Below, piece by piece: positions 1 to 11,893 of a stretch of 64,000 bases of DNA (position 1 is the first letter of the stretch; every line of letters begins with the position of its first letter). A model generated the notes under the pieces. That model ran no database searches, had not been told where the DNA came from, and saw only the letters and a list, made by a program, of their open reading frames with translations. The translations under genes were made by a program, and so were the position numbers. Source of the stretch: Fusarium oxysporum f. sp. lycopersici 4287. Taxonomy: Eukaryota; Ascomycota; Sordariomycetes; Hypocreales; Nectriaceae. The stretch lies in the NCBI RefSeq assembly GCF_000149955.1, contig NC_030988.1:2749355-2813354 (forward strand), written 5' to 3'.

Positions 1-2149
1 AAGAGCGATAGCACGGGCAGTCTCAGGGTGGTCACCAGTGAGCATGTGAACGCTGATGCCGGCCTCATGGCACTGACGGACAGAAGGCGCAGACTCGGGG
101 CGAGGGGGATCGTACAGGCCGATAAGGCCACGGAAGACAAGGTCAGTCTCGAAAAGACCTCGGTCCAGTTCAGCTTCGTTGTCGATAACGTGGCGAATAT
201 CAGTTCGGCTGGCGAGGGCGAGAACTCGGAGTCCAAGTCGGGCAAGAGCCTCCATGTTTCTGAGAATATCTTGCTCAACATCTGGCGTGAGGTGCTTGAT
301 CTCATCACCGACAGCATAGCGGGGGCAAGAGGAAAGGACTCGCTCAACAGCGCCCTTGGTGAAGACCCATTGCTTCTGCGACTGATCATGTTCGAAAATG
401 ACAGACATCTTCTTCACGTCAGAGTCGAACGGGAACTCGGCAACCTCGTGCCATTGAGGCTTCTCTCCTGTAGCGAGGCGGAGACGGTTCCAGTTAAATC
501 GCGAGGCAAAGACTTGGATGGCAATCTCAGTGGGGTCGCCACGGCCATGCCATTCGCCTTGAACCTGATGGACAGTGGCGAGGTTAGCCAGAGAAGCAAC
601 GTTCAAGTATTCCTGGAGTGTGGGATCCCTGGCAACGACCTCCTCGGGATTGATGGGGGTGCCTTCGGCGTCACTAAGCTGGAAGTCGATGTCCTTGGGC
701 TGAGCATCCTGGAGACCAAGTTGTCCCTGGGTGGGGTTGAAGGGCTCGCTAGTAGCGCCGACTGAATAGGTACCACGGCCAGGAATCCATGCCTTCTTGA
801 CGATCATGGTGCCCTGGGTAAGGGTACCGGTCTTGTCAGAGCAGATGTCTAATACGAGTGTTAGTAACAGGTTCGACTCGGGATGGAGGACCACGACGGG
901 ACATACTAGTGACTCCACCAAGGGCCTCGAGACTCTTGAGGTTGCGGACTATGACGTTCCTCTGGACCATGCGTTTCGTGCCAGCGGCCATGGTAATAGT
1001 AAGAACGACAATCAGAGAAGCCGGGATCATGGATAAGCCAGTGGCTACAGCGTAGATGATGACCTCCCGCTTAGTGTTGAACTCGTTGGAACCGAGGACA
1101 ATAATGGCACAGGCAATAGCAGTTCCCAAAAGAAGAAGGGCCAGCTTGGACAGTTTGCGCTGGAGGGGGGTTCCAACGTTGACGCCGAGGAAACGGCCAA
1201 CAGCATCAGAAAAGGTCAAGGTCCAAGCCTGCATCCAGCGACCAGTCGAGGCAGTTCCATCTTCGCGGCGCTTGGGCTCACGACGACGAGAGGACTTGCC
1301 ACGGAGAGCAACAGCGATCTGGCCGATTTCGGTGTAGATACCAGTAGCGAAGACGATACCACGAGCACGACCCTTGGTGACAGTCGACGAGCTATAGGCG
1401 ACGTTGAGGCGGTCACCAGGGCCGGTATCATCAGGGAAAATGGACGCCGTCTCCTTTCGGACAGGGAGAGACTCTCCAGTGAGGAGAGCTTCGTTGGTCT
1501 CGAAGTTGACAGCTTCAATAAGGCGGGTATCAGCAGGGATGGTATCGCCCGTCTTGAGCTCGACCAAGTCACCAGGGACAATCTCAGCAGTCACGATAAC
1601 CTGATTATTCCCATCGCGCACGGCATGAGCTGTGGGGGAACTTAGCGAGCGGAGGGAGTCCATGGTCTTGGCAGCTTGGAACTCCTGGAAGAAACCCACG
1701 ACGATGTTGAGCATGATGACTGCAGCAACAACGCCGCCTTCAATCCAAGACTGGATTCCAAAGGAAGCCGCCATGGCGAGGATGAGCACCTACAAATCAG
1801 CGAATCAGTAAATCTCCCTCCGAGGCTCACAATCAAGGACAACGTGGGCAAAGTCGCTGTGAGATTCCTTGGAAGGGCCATGGAATGGTGGACATCTCAC
1901 TAGAGTCAAAGCGTTGGCAATCTGACCGATGAAGATCTTGATGGGCTGGACACCCTGCTGCTCGTCGAACTCGTTGCGGCCGCACTCCTTAAGACGTCTC
2001 TCGGCTTCGGCCGTCCTCAAGCCGTCGACGGTATGACACTGAAGCTGCTCGGCGACTTGTTCGAAGGTGAGGGCGTGGGCGGGCGCCGTCATGGGCGTGT
2101 TGGATTGCCCGGAGACATGAGGCGCCTCCTCGATCAACTGCTGGCTCAT
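1..2149 (-). CDS. ENA-type P-type ATPase A (Na+/K+ export), C-terminus beyond window
   Basis: Plasma-membrane (or endomembrane) P-type ATPase of the fungal ENA group, which exports Na+, Li+ or K+ using ATP. Predicted exons on the minus strand: 2149-1901, 1789-907 and 848 to beyond base 1; introns are 111 and 58 bp. Exon 1 gives the cation-ATPase N-terminal domain, exon 2 the first membrane segments and the actuator TGES motif, and exon 3 opens with ICSDKTGT, whose Asp is the phosphorylation site, followed by the nucleotide-binding domain (KGAVERVL). The window ends in the HMLTGDHPETARAIAL stretch, so the hinge and last membrane helices are not visible. The first two exons have exactly the same lengths (249 and 883 bp) as those of ENA B at 14536-17967, so the two are paralogues with one intron plan. 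It is divergent from the antiporter at 4356. Family is certain; the transported ion is inferred. Confidence 0.93.
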
Positions 2150-4355
2150 GGCGATTGGGAGTATTTCATCCGGCGCGGTAGGAGGACGATTAGATGGGAC
2201 AAGAGGTTGTTTTTTCGAGGGCTCTAGTTCTGTGCTGTTCTTGCTTGGGAAGGTGGCAAGATAGCCGAGAGGAAATACGTGGACAGAAGGAATAGGCTAG
2301 AAAGTCACTGCACTGAGGGTCTTTGACTGGTGAAGAAATTTGAAGAGTAAGAGAAGAGAGAGAAACAAGAGCCAGAAGGACGACAGAAGATCATGTCCCT
2401 TTTATCATGGACCCAACACAAGGACACACAGCGGAGTTAGTCCCGTACACGTAACTTTCCCTTTCAACCTATCCTGAGGTGCGTGCCGTCTGCCTCCCGA
2501 TCCAACCCCACTTCCCCCCCTCCGCCAAGAGGGAGAGCACATGAAAAAGCAGCGTCCAGGGAATCAGGATGGAGAATTGGCTGGACATAAGATGCTCGCG
2601 TGTCGACTAGCCGTCCCGCACCGTGGCTTTGGGCCTGGTAGGCCCTGGCGAGGACTTTGATAACTGTCTTAGCAGGTGTCCTGGGAAAGAGAAGAGAGGA
2701 GCAAAGAAACTAGTCCGGTATGGGCGGAGGCTGGCGTGGCGTTTGCTGAGAGTTCCGATATGCTCCCGAGTTTTCATATTCTATTTCCGTAAAAAGCACA
2801 CATGATAGGTCACCTTATGGAACATTAGCTTGAGGAACCTTCATGACATTGCCCAAGAAACAGTCATGGAACATTACCTGGTAAGGCATCCCCCGCACAT
2901 TGACACAGCTGGTGTTTGCAAGTCCATCTCGTCGGCGCCCTCGACCTCGGGCCAATACTGATGGGCTTGATCTGTAGCGAGCGGAAGAGTCCCACCACCC
3001 CCTCCCCCCCGCGGGGGATCGAGGAACGCTTTTTACTCACATCTATATTTAGGAGTTTTTGAGGCTCCTTGTGTGGAGCCCCGTCGATGGAAGAAAAAGC
3101 GCAGATCTCTCGGGATCTATCGTTTTCACGCAATTACTGTTTGACATGAGTTGCAGCCCCGATGTCAAAGCGCCGTGATATTCTGCTGACGTATCATGTT
3201 TCGGATCTGGGCGGGCCTGGGGGTATTCCCTCTCCAGGGTAGTAGCGCGGAGACAGTAAAAACAATGGCCGCAGGAGAAGCCAAGGGTTTTTTTTTTTAA
3301 TCTTGTGGACATTTTTATGCTTAAAAATATTATAGATTCCGAATCTGAGACTTGGAGTGATCCGGTTGGTCCTCAAAGTCCCGGCCTCCACACAACCTGA
3401 CCCTGGACAAGTCGACAAGGATCTGCGTTTCTCCTGTCCATTCAAGGTTCCCAATGCAGCTTCGACCCTACAACTCGAGACACGGACGGAACCTGTCTCG
3501 AGGCTATTCACAGCCGCGGCAACACGCGCTAAAACAGACGGTCCATAATTCGTTACCCCGTTCCTTCTGATATCCATGGCGAATAAGTGAAATGGTTGCG
3601 AGATTGAGAGACTGTGAAAGCACCATGTCCGACACGCCTTTTTATGCTTATTTTAAACGCCCGAAAACGGCCAGTTGTGTACTCCAGACGAGGCTCCCGT
3701 CGGATAGACACGCGACCGATTTCCATTTCCATAACCCTCCAGCAGAATTCCAAATAGCGTCTCCCTGACTCGAGTCTCCACCTCTAATTGTGATCGCCAA
3801 GATAACTCCTCATCAACCCCCGACGCCAAGACAACCGCCACCAGCGATGGCGCCGTTGTCAAGAGTTTCACCCACCTCGCCCAGACACCGACTCTGCTCT
3901 GCATCCTCCTTATCGAGGACCGAGAGACTCAAGAGGAGTGCTGGCGAGAGACGTGTTGTCATCGCTTGAATCGCCAGCGGAATCACCGAGCGTGTCATGG
4001 ACGTGGATCTTTTTCTAGCCTCTCTCTTTTTGTTCTGTTTCCTTTTTTTTAGGCCCTATTTATGAAGACTGTTGTTCCTTGCCGTTTCGGAGCCATTAGC
4101 TCTCCCCTAGTTCGTCTGGCGCTGGCTAAAATATCCCTTATCTCGGTTGATGCAGATGCCTTTAAAGATGAACGGATAGCCCCCGGAGAATGACTTAGCT
4201 TCCTTTCCATCTCTTTTTGTTTTCATAGGCTGGACCTCTATTATATTTTTTTTTTTTCTCTTTTCTTTTCCTTTTCCCCTTTTCTATTTTTTTCTCTTTT
4301 CTCCCTTTTCCTCTGTCCATCTTATTATTTCGAGGCACACGGTGACATCGCCAAG
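2150..4355. other. Divergent intergenic region between ENA A and the Na+/H+ antiporter
   Basis: About 2.2 kb with no convincing coding frame. It must hold both divergent promoters. GCCAAG, which fits the PacC/Rim101 consensus GCCARG, occurs at 2524, 3280, 3796 and 3825; the density is modest and function is only inferred. Short C, G and T homopolymer runs occur near 3000 and 3290. Confidence 0.5.
4241..4317 (+). promoter_or_regulatory. Pyrimidine-rich core promoter tract of the antiporter
   Basis: A stretch of almost pure T and C lies 40-115 bp before the antiporter start codon. CT-rich tracts of this kind commonly precede transcription starts in filamentous fungi. The start codon context is GCCAAGATG. 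Confidence 0.5.
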
Positions 4356-6340
4356 ATGCCTGTCCTGAACCTTAGCGAGCTGAACATCGTGCTCAGCGTC
4401 TTGGGTCCGTACCTTGGCGCCCATCCATCTCTTGGCTCTTGCCGCTAAGGCCTTTGCTTACATGTTTGTATCTAGGCGCCTTCACGATTCTCTATGGCAT
4501 CATCTCGGTCAAGATCAAGCAGGCTTGGTATCTTGGTGAAGCCCGTCAGTACCCCACATCCCCATTCCAGTCCTTTCGTCCTCTGCCTTCACATCACTAC
4601 AGTATCTAACACCTCCTAGTCCCCGCCGTCTTCATTGGCGTCATCCTTGGACCTTTAGCAGCCAAATTTATCGAGAGCGAGAAATGGGGCTCTGCCGAAC
4701 CAGGCCAGACTAACGCCATCACTCTGGTTTGTCCCCAGCCATCCCACGCAGCTTATCTACAAGACGCTACGAGCAAATACTGATCCCAAAGAACTAGGGC
4801 GTCGCTCGGGTTATGATTGGCGTTCAGCTCGTCATCGCAGGCTACCAACTCCCAGCCAAATATGGTCTCGCACGGTGGAAAGAAATGGCACTTTGTCTTC
4901 TCCCCATCATGACCGTCATGTGGCTCTGTACAACAGCCTGTATCATGCTCACGATTCCCAAGTTAACACTCCTGGCCGCTCTCGTCATCGGCTCCTGCGT
5001 CACCTGCACCGATCCCATCCTCTCACAGGCCATCGCCAAAGGCCCTTTCGCCGATAAATATGTCGCTCGTCCACTACGCGAGATCATCTCTGCCGAAGCG
5101 GGTGCCAACGACGGTTTCGGTTTCCCGTTTTTGATGCTTGCTACATACTTGATTCAGCACGCAGAGATCCCTGGTGCTGGTGCCAAGGCTGGAGCTGCAG
5201 GTGAAGCTGGTCATTCCGTTGCTCATACTTTGATGGCTCGTGCTGGTGAGGTTGGACGTCTGGGTGGTGGAGTTGGAGTGGCTCTCACAGAATGGTTCGT
5301 TGAGACGTGGCTGTATACCATTGTCTTGTCCATTGCATATGGTGCCGTTGTTGGGTATGGATCTTGCAAGGCTGTTCGCCTTGCTCTGAGATGGTAAGTG
5401 ATCTCTACAACGCCGCAACATCATATCAACACCTGCAGTATTCATTGTCTGCCATTTTCCACCTTGTTCTAATCCTATCTTATACAGGAAGTGGATCGAT
5501 AACGAGTCTTACGTCCTCTTTCCCACAGCCCTGGGCCTGTTCATCGTCGGAACCTGCGGAGCTCTCGGCACTGACGACCTTTTGGCCTGCTTCGTCGCTG
5601 GCTGCGCCTTGAACTGGGACGGCCACTACCTCCGCGAGACTGAACTCCGTCACGACGAAGTTAATTCATGTGTTGACGTCCTTCTCAATTTCGGCGGATT
5701 CATGTACATCGGTGCTATTCTGCCTTGGTCAGACTTCAACGACCCTACTGGCACTGGCATCACATGGGGTCGTCTTCTAGGTCTTGGACTCCTCGTTCTC
5801 ATCTTCCGCCGATTACCTGCCATTTTTGCCTTTTATAAGCTGATGCCTGGTGTTTGCACAAACTGGAAAGAGGCACTCTTCATGGGTTATTTCGGACCCA
5901 TCGGCGCTGGCGCCGTTTTCTATGTTGAGCACGCCAGACATTTGTTTCCGCATGATGGTGAGGGTGATGAGGAGGAGACCAACCTTGTTCGAGCTATGGG
6001 GCCGACAGTTTACTGGCTCGTGCTGTTTTCCATCATTGTCCACGGTCTATCGATCCCTGCACTCAACGTCTTTTATCACTACACCGGCAAGGCGCCTATC
6101 AAGGAGGATGCTGTTGAGCTGAGGCGCATTTCGATGCAGGTTGCCACCCCTGCCAATGCGGTGGCTGGCGATAAGGATACTTTTATTGCGTACAACCGCT
6201 TTAGTCGCCATGTCGATGCCAATGCTGTTGGCTTGCCGGTTAGCAGGTCTGCTAATGAGGATCATGAGTTTTCTGATGATGAGGATCTTGGCAAGGGGCG
6301 CCAATCTCCGAAGAAGAAGGGTGGTTTGAGATTTGTCTAA
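4356..6340 (+). CDS. Na+(K+)/H+ antiporter, CPA1/Nha1-Sod2 family
   Basis: Exchanges cytosolic Na+ (often also K+) for H+ across the plasma membrane. Predicted exons 4356-4404, 4476-4544, 4620-4726, 4798-5393 and 5488-6340 give 557 residues; every junction keeps frame, and the first donor is the weaker GTCCGT. The family hallmarks are present: the TCTDPILSQAI segment with its Asp, and SAEAGANDGFGFPF, where the Asn-Asp pair is the ion-binding site in Sod2/Nha1 proteins. About a dozen hydrophobic segments precede a short hydrophilic tail rich in Asp/Ser and ending in Lys/Arg, much shorter than the yeast Nha1 tail and closer to Sod2 length. It sits head-to-head with ENA A, a pairing that makes sense for two sodium efflux routes. 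Direction of transport and ion preference are inferred from the family. Confidence 0.93.
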
Positions 6341-7058
6341 GAATGGAGACTGGTATGTAGGTTAGTCAGTATGGGTCTTTGCCCTAACCTCTCCTCTCGT
6401 TTTAGTTCCACAAGGACACATGGCCTGTTACGTTATATATCATGTCACTCGTTTACACAGCTTGCCCTTTCGTGACTTTCTCGTGATGGAAACTGTAAGT
6501 TCGAAAAAAAAAAAAAAAAAAAAAAAAAAAACGATGACAGCAAGCTTTAAGGACAAGTCTGACTTCAAAAGAGGTATTCTCCGATACTTATTTACGTATA
6601 GAGATAAGAGAGCCCTATCACACTTTTGGGGCTCATGAGTTACCAGTAGAGAGCACCAGAGTAACGCGCAACCTTAATATTTCTCGAGGTAGATAAGCAT
6701 GCCGAAGTTTGCTTTACATGCCTCAGTTCTAAGACACTTGTAATGATTGAACTTGGTAAGCAATTATGTCTAAAAGTTTGACAAGGCCGCATTAAACAAA
6801 GCACATGCGACGACTCGAAACTACCCGGCGGGTTGATAAAAGTGGTTTTGCCCCTCCCCCCCTTCTGTTTCTAAGAGGGGGTGCCGTAACCTCTAACCGC
6901 GTACAAACCATAACCACATAACGTAACCTTCGTATAAACTGCGATAGGCAATTTTGGTTGTATGAAGATAAAGGTTATATGATTCAATTGCTGTAATCTC
7001 ATATACTTCTCAATAGCAAATTCGTTCAAATTGAACTGCAAACTATCGTGTTGTGTTG
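6341..7058. other. Intergenic, no gene seen
   Basis: Downstream region of the antiporter. A poly(A) run of about 26 bases lies near 6505-6530. I see no coding frame with family resemblance and no RNA gene. Confidence 0.5.
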
Positions 7059-8560
7059 TTACTTTTTTGAACGGTCAGTCCGACCCCGCGACCTCGGCGC
7101 AGGCAAAATAACCCAATCCACCTCTACATAACCTTCATCTTCTTCATCAGAATAATGATTCGGCCCACGCTCGTAGCCCCATCCATTCTGAGGCATCACG
7201 GATATTTCAATCTCTTCCTCTACATCAATTGTCACGCCAAATGGCATCATTGAGTGATTAGAAGGGCCGCCTCTGGTAGCTACCACCTGGGGGCACGTAC
7301 TGATCTCAATATCATCCTCATCGGAGCCCGAGGTCCCTGGCAAAGAAGGTAACTTTCGTGTTGAGTCTACCGAGATGAAATCATCGGCGATATCGGTTTG
7401 AACATATATAACTTCAGCCTCGTTAGCCTCGCCGGGGCGAGAGTTTTCTCCGACCCATTTCTCGAGGTTAGGAATAGCTTCAAGGTGTGATTTTGGTACC
7501 ATTGTAATCATCAAGAATCGATTTTCCTTATTAGCTACCTCCCGTCGTCGTAGCTGGCGTTGTTGCTCCTCAATTGTATTTGGATCAGTGAAGGTTTTGT
7601 GGATTTCCTCCCACCGAGTTGCCTCTAGAGCTTCTCGTGACGCCTTCGCTTTGGCAGCTGCTCTTCCTCGTAATTTCGGTCTATTATCTTCTTTGAGGAG
7701 GGCTTCCTCGCGAAGCTGCTTGAACCATGCTTCCTGGTCTTTTGCCTGCCTTTTGTTAGTTATCTGCAATTCCTGTTGAGCTCGATCTGACACCATCTCA
7801 CGCAACTGCCGGATTGTATAAGCACCTCCATCGGGGTTACGAATCTGGCGTGCCTCCAGTTCGAGCTTTTCCTTCTGTAATTTTACAATATCCTTCTGCG
7901 CCAATTTGGCGATAATTGCATAGTCTAAAAAAGACTCTGCATCTTCTAAGGTAGCTCTCGTTGGACTGCTGAGAATTTGAAGCTCATCTCGTATCGAATT
8001 GAACTGTTTTTTGGCTGTTATTGGAGTAACAGGATGAATAAGGTTGGGAATTAAAGATTCGGTTTGCTCATGAGCTGCTCGTCGTAGTGGTTCCAAAACA
8101 ACTTCCCGGTCAATTAGCTAAAAACCTGACTTTTCCCAGCCAATATATATATATAACAAGCTCTCAAGGCAACTTTTTATAGACAATTCGACATACCGAG
8201 GAACTGAAATCTCGATAATTGAAGGCCGCCGCCTCCAGTGAAGTCGTATAAAGCACTTCTTTGTGCGCGCTTGAGATGCTGATAGACCCCCATATCAAGA
8301 GGCTAAAGGAGATGAGTTGTATGACTAAGGAGTTAATAAGGGATAATATCGAACATTATATAATACCAAATAAATTGGGGATCCTTATGAGCTGAGAAAC
8401 TATCTACAAGAAGCATTCTCTTTATTGGGAGATTTCTTTGGATTTTTTTTGGAGGCCTGGAAGGCGATCTCTTGTGACCAAGTTTCCCTTGTGATCTCGG
8501 GGCCGTACCCAAACCACCCCTCAATCGTGAAGTCATCAAAATCGCTGCTTTTTGCGAAGG
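7059..8560 (-). pseudogene. Decayed pogo/Fot-type DDE transposase, C-terminal part
   Basis: The open frame 8096-7059 (345 codons, very charged, coiled-coil-like, acidic tail) is the region downstream of a pogo-type DDE_1 domain. Upstream on the same strand the catalytic part can still be read in pieces: RMLLVDSFSAHKDPQFIWYY near 8420-8345 corresponds to the second catalytic Asp block, and PLDMGVYQHLKRAQRSALYD near 8295-8235 is the last catalytic block, normally preceded by LLQ. That Gln codon is TAG here, a CAA-type codon just upstream reads TAA, and another TAG at 8120-8118 cuts GWEKSGF from the rest. The N-terminal helix-turn-helix is not recognisable. The stops match C-to-T changes at CpA, as made by RIP. 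Not a host gene. Confidence 0.75.
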
Positions 8561-9319
8561 AGTGCATATTGAAGTGTTGTAGCCTGCTCTAGCTTGCATT
8601 GGCATGTATGTACTCAGCTGATGTAATACCCTGTCATCACCAACAAGCCAAGATCTTGGCAAAACCTTGGCAGCCAAAAATGCCTCAAGTATTCTGCTGC
8701 CTACCAGTCAATTCCTCGAACCCATGGCCAACAAAAAGAATTTCGCTATTACTTTGCCAGTTTTTTTTTTTTTTTCATTTTTTTTTTTTTAACATGATCT
8801 GAGGTGCCGGAAGCGGAACTCTTGCTAGCCATCTGGTATCACTATATCGGTGATTCGTCTTCCCACAGTCCCGTTATTGTGTAAGAATGGCATTAGCACT
8901 TTAGCTTGATTTCGCCAAGAGAAGCCTGGCATCATAAATGACTCTCAGCACATAAAGGCTACGCCCGCACTTTCGGCGCCAATCTTGGTGGAGATGCCAC
9001 ACGAACGACCGAAGTATCTACCTCAATAATATTGCCACAGGTCAGAACAGGAGAGTAACAAGACAGTAATTTCCACCTAAACCTATCCTTCTTGCAACCG
9101 GGGAATCTGGGGACTCGCTCGATATACTTTCGATTTAAACAGTCTACACTTGAGTTTGGCTTTCTCGAGACGACAATTCTTGCGTTCGTGGCCTGCAGAC
9201 AAATGCGAATCTCACTACCGCCGCATCATATTCGCAGCCATCCCCAGGCTTGTTGTGGGCGGCTATCCTGAGAGCACTTACGGTCCACTCTGCTGTAACG
9301 AGAGGGGTAAGCCTTAATT
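8561..9319. other. Kinase upstream region, no gene seen
   Basis: Contains two T runs near 8761-8790 and the promoter region of the kinase at 9320. No coding frame or RNA gene is supported. Confidence 0.5.
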
Positions 9320-10597
9320 ATGGAATCGTTGAGAAACATCGCCAAGCTGAGGCGACTGCAGCACAATGCGACTGCTACTACTAATTTAGAGGTCGAAGGT
9401 AGCACTGTGCAGCCCTCGAACTCCTCTGCAGAGCCGGCACCTGATACTCGAAAAGCAGTATCAACTGACATGAACGCGGATGAAGCGCCTCTGATTCCAA
9501 ATTTAACCAATTTCGATGGCAGCAACACTGCGCCGCTGCAGCGGTTCATCGCACTGCAAGAAGGGCATGGGCACCGTATTGAACAAAAACTGCGCAAAAG
9601 GTCGCTATTTGATCGATGGAGGAAAATACTGAGCAAGAAGCAGCCGCAGGAGGATAATAAGGGACCTATATTGTCGGCAAAGTACGGCAGGTGCCAGGAA
9701 GTGGTTGGATATGGCGCATCTGGCATCGTCCATGTTTCGCGCAAGAAAAAGGAGAATGGAATTGGCGAAGAACTATACGCGGTGAAGGAGCTCCAGCGTC
9801 GGTCGCGGGAGACGGAGGATGAGTACATCAGGCGCTTAACCGCTGAGTTCTGCGTCCTCAGCGAGCTACGCCATCCAAATGTGATCCGCACGCTCGAGCT
9901 ACTGACAGATGAGAAGGGGAACTACTGCCAGGTGATAGAATACTGCGAAGGTGGCGACCTATTCACGCTAGTGTACTCGGCAGGGAAGTTAGAGGTAGAG
10001 GAGGCGGACTGCTTCTTTAAGCAGTTGATGCGCGGCATCGAGTACTTGCACGAGATGGGTGTAGCGCACCGCGATCTCAAGCCAGAAAATCTGCTGCTTA
10101 CCAGGCACGGCAGCCTCAAGATCAGTGATTTCGGCAACAGCGACTGCTTTCGCATGGCTTGGGAGAATGACGTCCATCTTATGTCCGGGTTATGCGGTTC
10201 AGGACCATATATCGCTCCAGAAGTGTATACAGATCAGGAATACGATGGCCGAGCAGTCGATGTCTGGGCTTGCGGTGTCATTTATATTGTCATGCGCACG
10301 GGGAGTTACCTCTGGCATCAGGCCAGAAAGGATCAGGATGAGATATATGCACACTATCTCAAGGATCGTCGTCAAGAGGAAGGTTTCAGTCCAATTGAGT
10401 CGTTAAACCCAGTAAGTTCCGTTCCCGTGTGCTTGGCTTTTCACGATTAAACTATTGACTAACGAGGCAATTAGTCAAACTGCCGGGATATTATTTACTG
10501 CATGCTAGATCCGAATCCGCTTCGCCGTATCACGGCATCACAAGTCCTGCGGTCGCAATGGGGTCAAAACATACAACTTTGTCAGGCGGCCTTCTAG
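9320..10597 (+). CDS. Hal4/Sat4-like Ser/Thr protein kinase (Npr/Hal family)
   Basis: Fungus-specific protein kinase of the Npr1/Hal5 family. In yeast, Hal4 (Sat4) and Hal5 keep the Trk potassium transporters active and stable at the plasma membrane. Exons 9320-10411 and 10475-10597 give 404 residues; the 63-bp intron has a CTAAC branch site. About 120 hydrophilic N-terminal residues precede the kinase domain: glycine loop GYGASG at 130-135, the VAIK-type lysine at 156 (YAVKELQ), HRDLKPEN from 250, DFG at 270-272 and APE further on. DFGNSDCFRMAWENDVHLMS and GSGPYIAPE are typical of Hal kinases. All catalytic residues are present, so it should be active. It is shorter than yeast Hal4 because its N-terminal tail is short. 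Lying between ENA, HAK and TRK genes supports a role in cation control (inference). Confidence 0.93.
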
Positions 10598-11084
10598 CGC
10601 TGGCATAATTGAAAAGTGGCGTCACCTACATCTAAGCCCGCAACAAGCTAGAAAGGTTAGAAAGAGACTCAGCTACACATCGTTGTCATATCATCATACG
10701 CTATGGCTATATGCATATCTCTTGTCTTAGGAGTAGATAGCTAGGATGCTCAAAATAATCAGGGTAGTTCGCGACTGTCTTGAAGCCAGGTTAACGGTGG
10801 TCGAAACGCAAGGGAACTGGTCTGTCCCTCGACAATGAACGTTGGGACATATCCGGCTTTCTAAGTGACAGCTTCTAAGCTCGACCCGCTCGACGTACAA
10901 TTTAGCTGATAACCGATCATTGGGAGCGTACTCTCTAGTTATATACGGCTCAGCCCTCAAACTCCACTATCTCCTAAGATGTCGGAAACGGCCGAGGCGA
11001 TGCGTCGTCATCAAGCGGTGTTATCTCCTTGCCATAAGGGTATAGTTTTTAGCGCTAACATGGTATATTTCACGGTCAAAAACA
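10598..11084. other. Intergenic between the convergent kinase copies
   Basis: Lies between the stop of the intact kinase and the tail of the decayed one. Nothing supportable is seen. Confidence 0.4.
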
Positions 11085-11893
11085 CTCGCTAGCCTTGCAA
11101 AGTCTGATCTCCGGCCCCCATTCGGATCTCGATACATGCGATGCCGTAAGCCGGCTGGATGGATTGGGGTCCAAGAGGCAATATATGGTATTTCGACTGT
11201 GTAACTAGACAAGATGTAAATTTCAGCTCCTAGAATGCGACCGTAATATTGACGGACCAGAGAAGTTACTCGGGGCAACGATTCGATTGGGCCAAAGCCC
11301 TCCTGCTGCCGGCGTTCCATAAGGTATCGTGCGTAAGATCTTCCTCAGGAGCGATGTATGGACCCGAGCCTCGGATTCCGGAAACCGTATGAACCTCTTT
11401 GTCCCAACCAAGGCGGACACATTCACTATGGCCAAAGTCGCTGATTTTGAGAATGCCGTCGCCAGTAAAAAGAAGGTTCTCACACTTGAGTTCAAGATGC
11501 GCAACCCCTATCTCATGGATATTCAGCACCGCGCATCAATTGTTTGATATTGCAGTCCGCGTCCTGCCACTTCAACGTGCCCACCATGCGCATCAAGTTA
11601 TGCAAGTCACCACCAGAGCAGCACTCCATCACCTCGCAGTAGTCACCCTTTGTGTCCATGAGCAATTCGAGTGTGCATATTACATTCGGAAGCGCGCTTA
11701 AAACACAAAACTCTGCGGTCGACCGTCTTATGCACATATGTTCTGTCTCCTTCGGCTGTCGCTGGACATTCTTGACTGCATATAGTTCTGCGCCCGCTCC
11801 ATTATCCTTTTTCCTGCACGAGACGAACGCGATACTGAACTTCGTACGGCCCGCTACTTCCCAGCACTTGCCGCACCTCTCTACCAGTGTTGC
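11085..11893 (-). pseudogene. Decayed second Hal4/Sat4-like kinase
   Basis: Pieces in three frames on the minus strand align in order with the intact kinase at 9320. KCWEVAGRTKFSIAFVS is the ruined glycine loop. LYAVKNVQR keeps the lysine. AEFCVLSALPNVICTLELL, EVMECCSGGDLHNLM, HEIGVAHLELKCENLLFTGD, ILKISDFGHSECVRLGWDKE and GSGPYIAPEED follow. After a frameshift come YLMERRQQEGFGPIESL and DPNGGRRSDFARL. The HRD motif has become HLE, so the catalytic Asp is gone, the GxGxxG loop is lost, and some 40 residues after APE (with the DVWACG block) are deleted. It is convergent with the intact copy. It was once a full paralogue and can no longer phosphorylate; a pseudokinase role is unlikely because of the frameshifts. 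Confidence 0.88.

Noticed and set aside
28..765. Long plus-strand open frame (245 codons) at the window start
   Set aside because: It is antisense to ENA A exon 3, whose minus-strand reading carries clear P-type ATPase motifs.
3049..3577. Overlapping minus-strand frames between ENA A and the antiporter
   Set aside because: Low-complexity, no family resemblance, likely chance.
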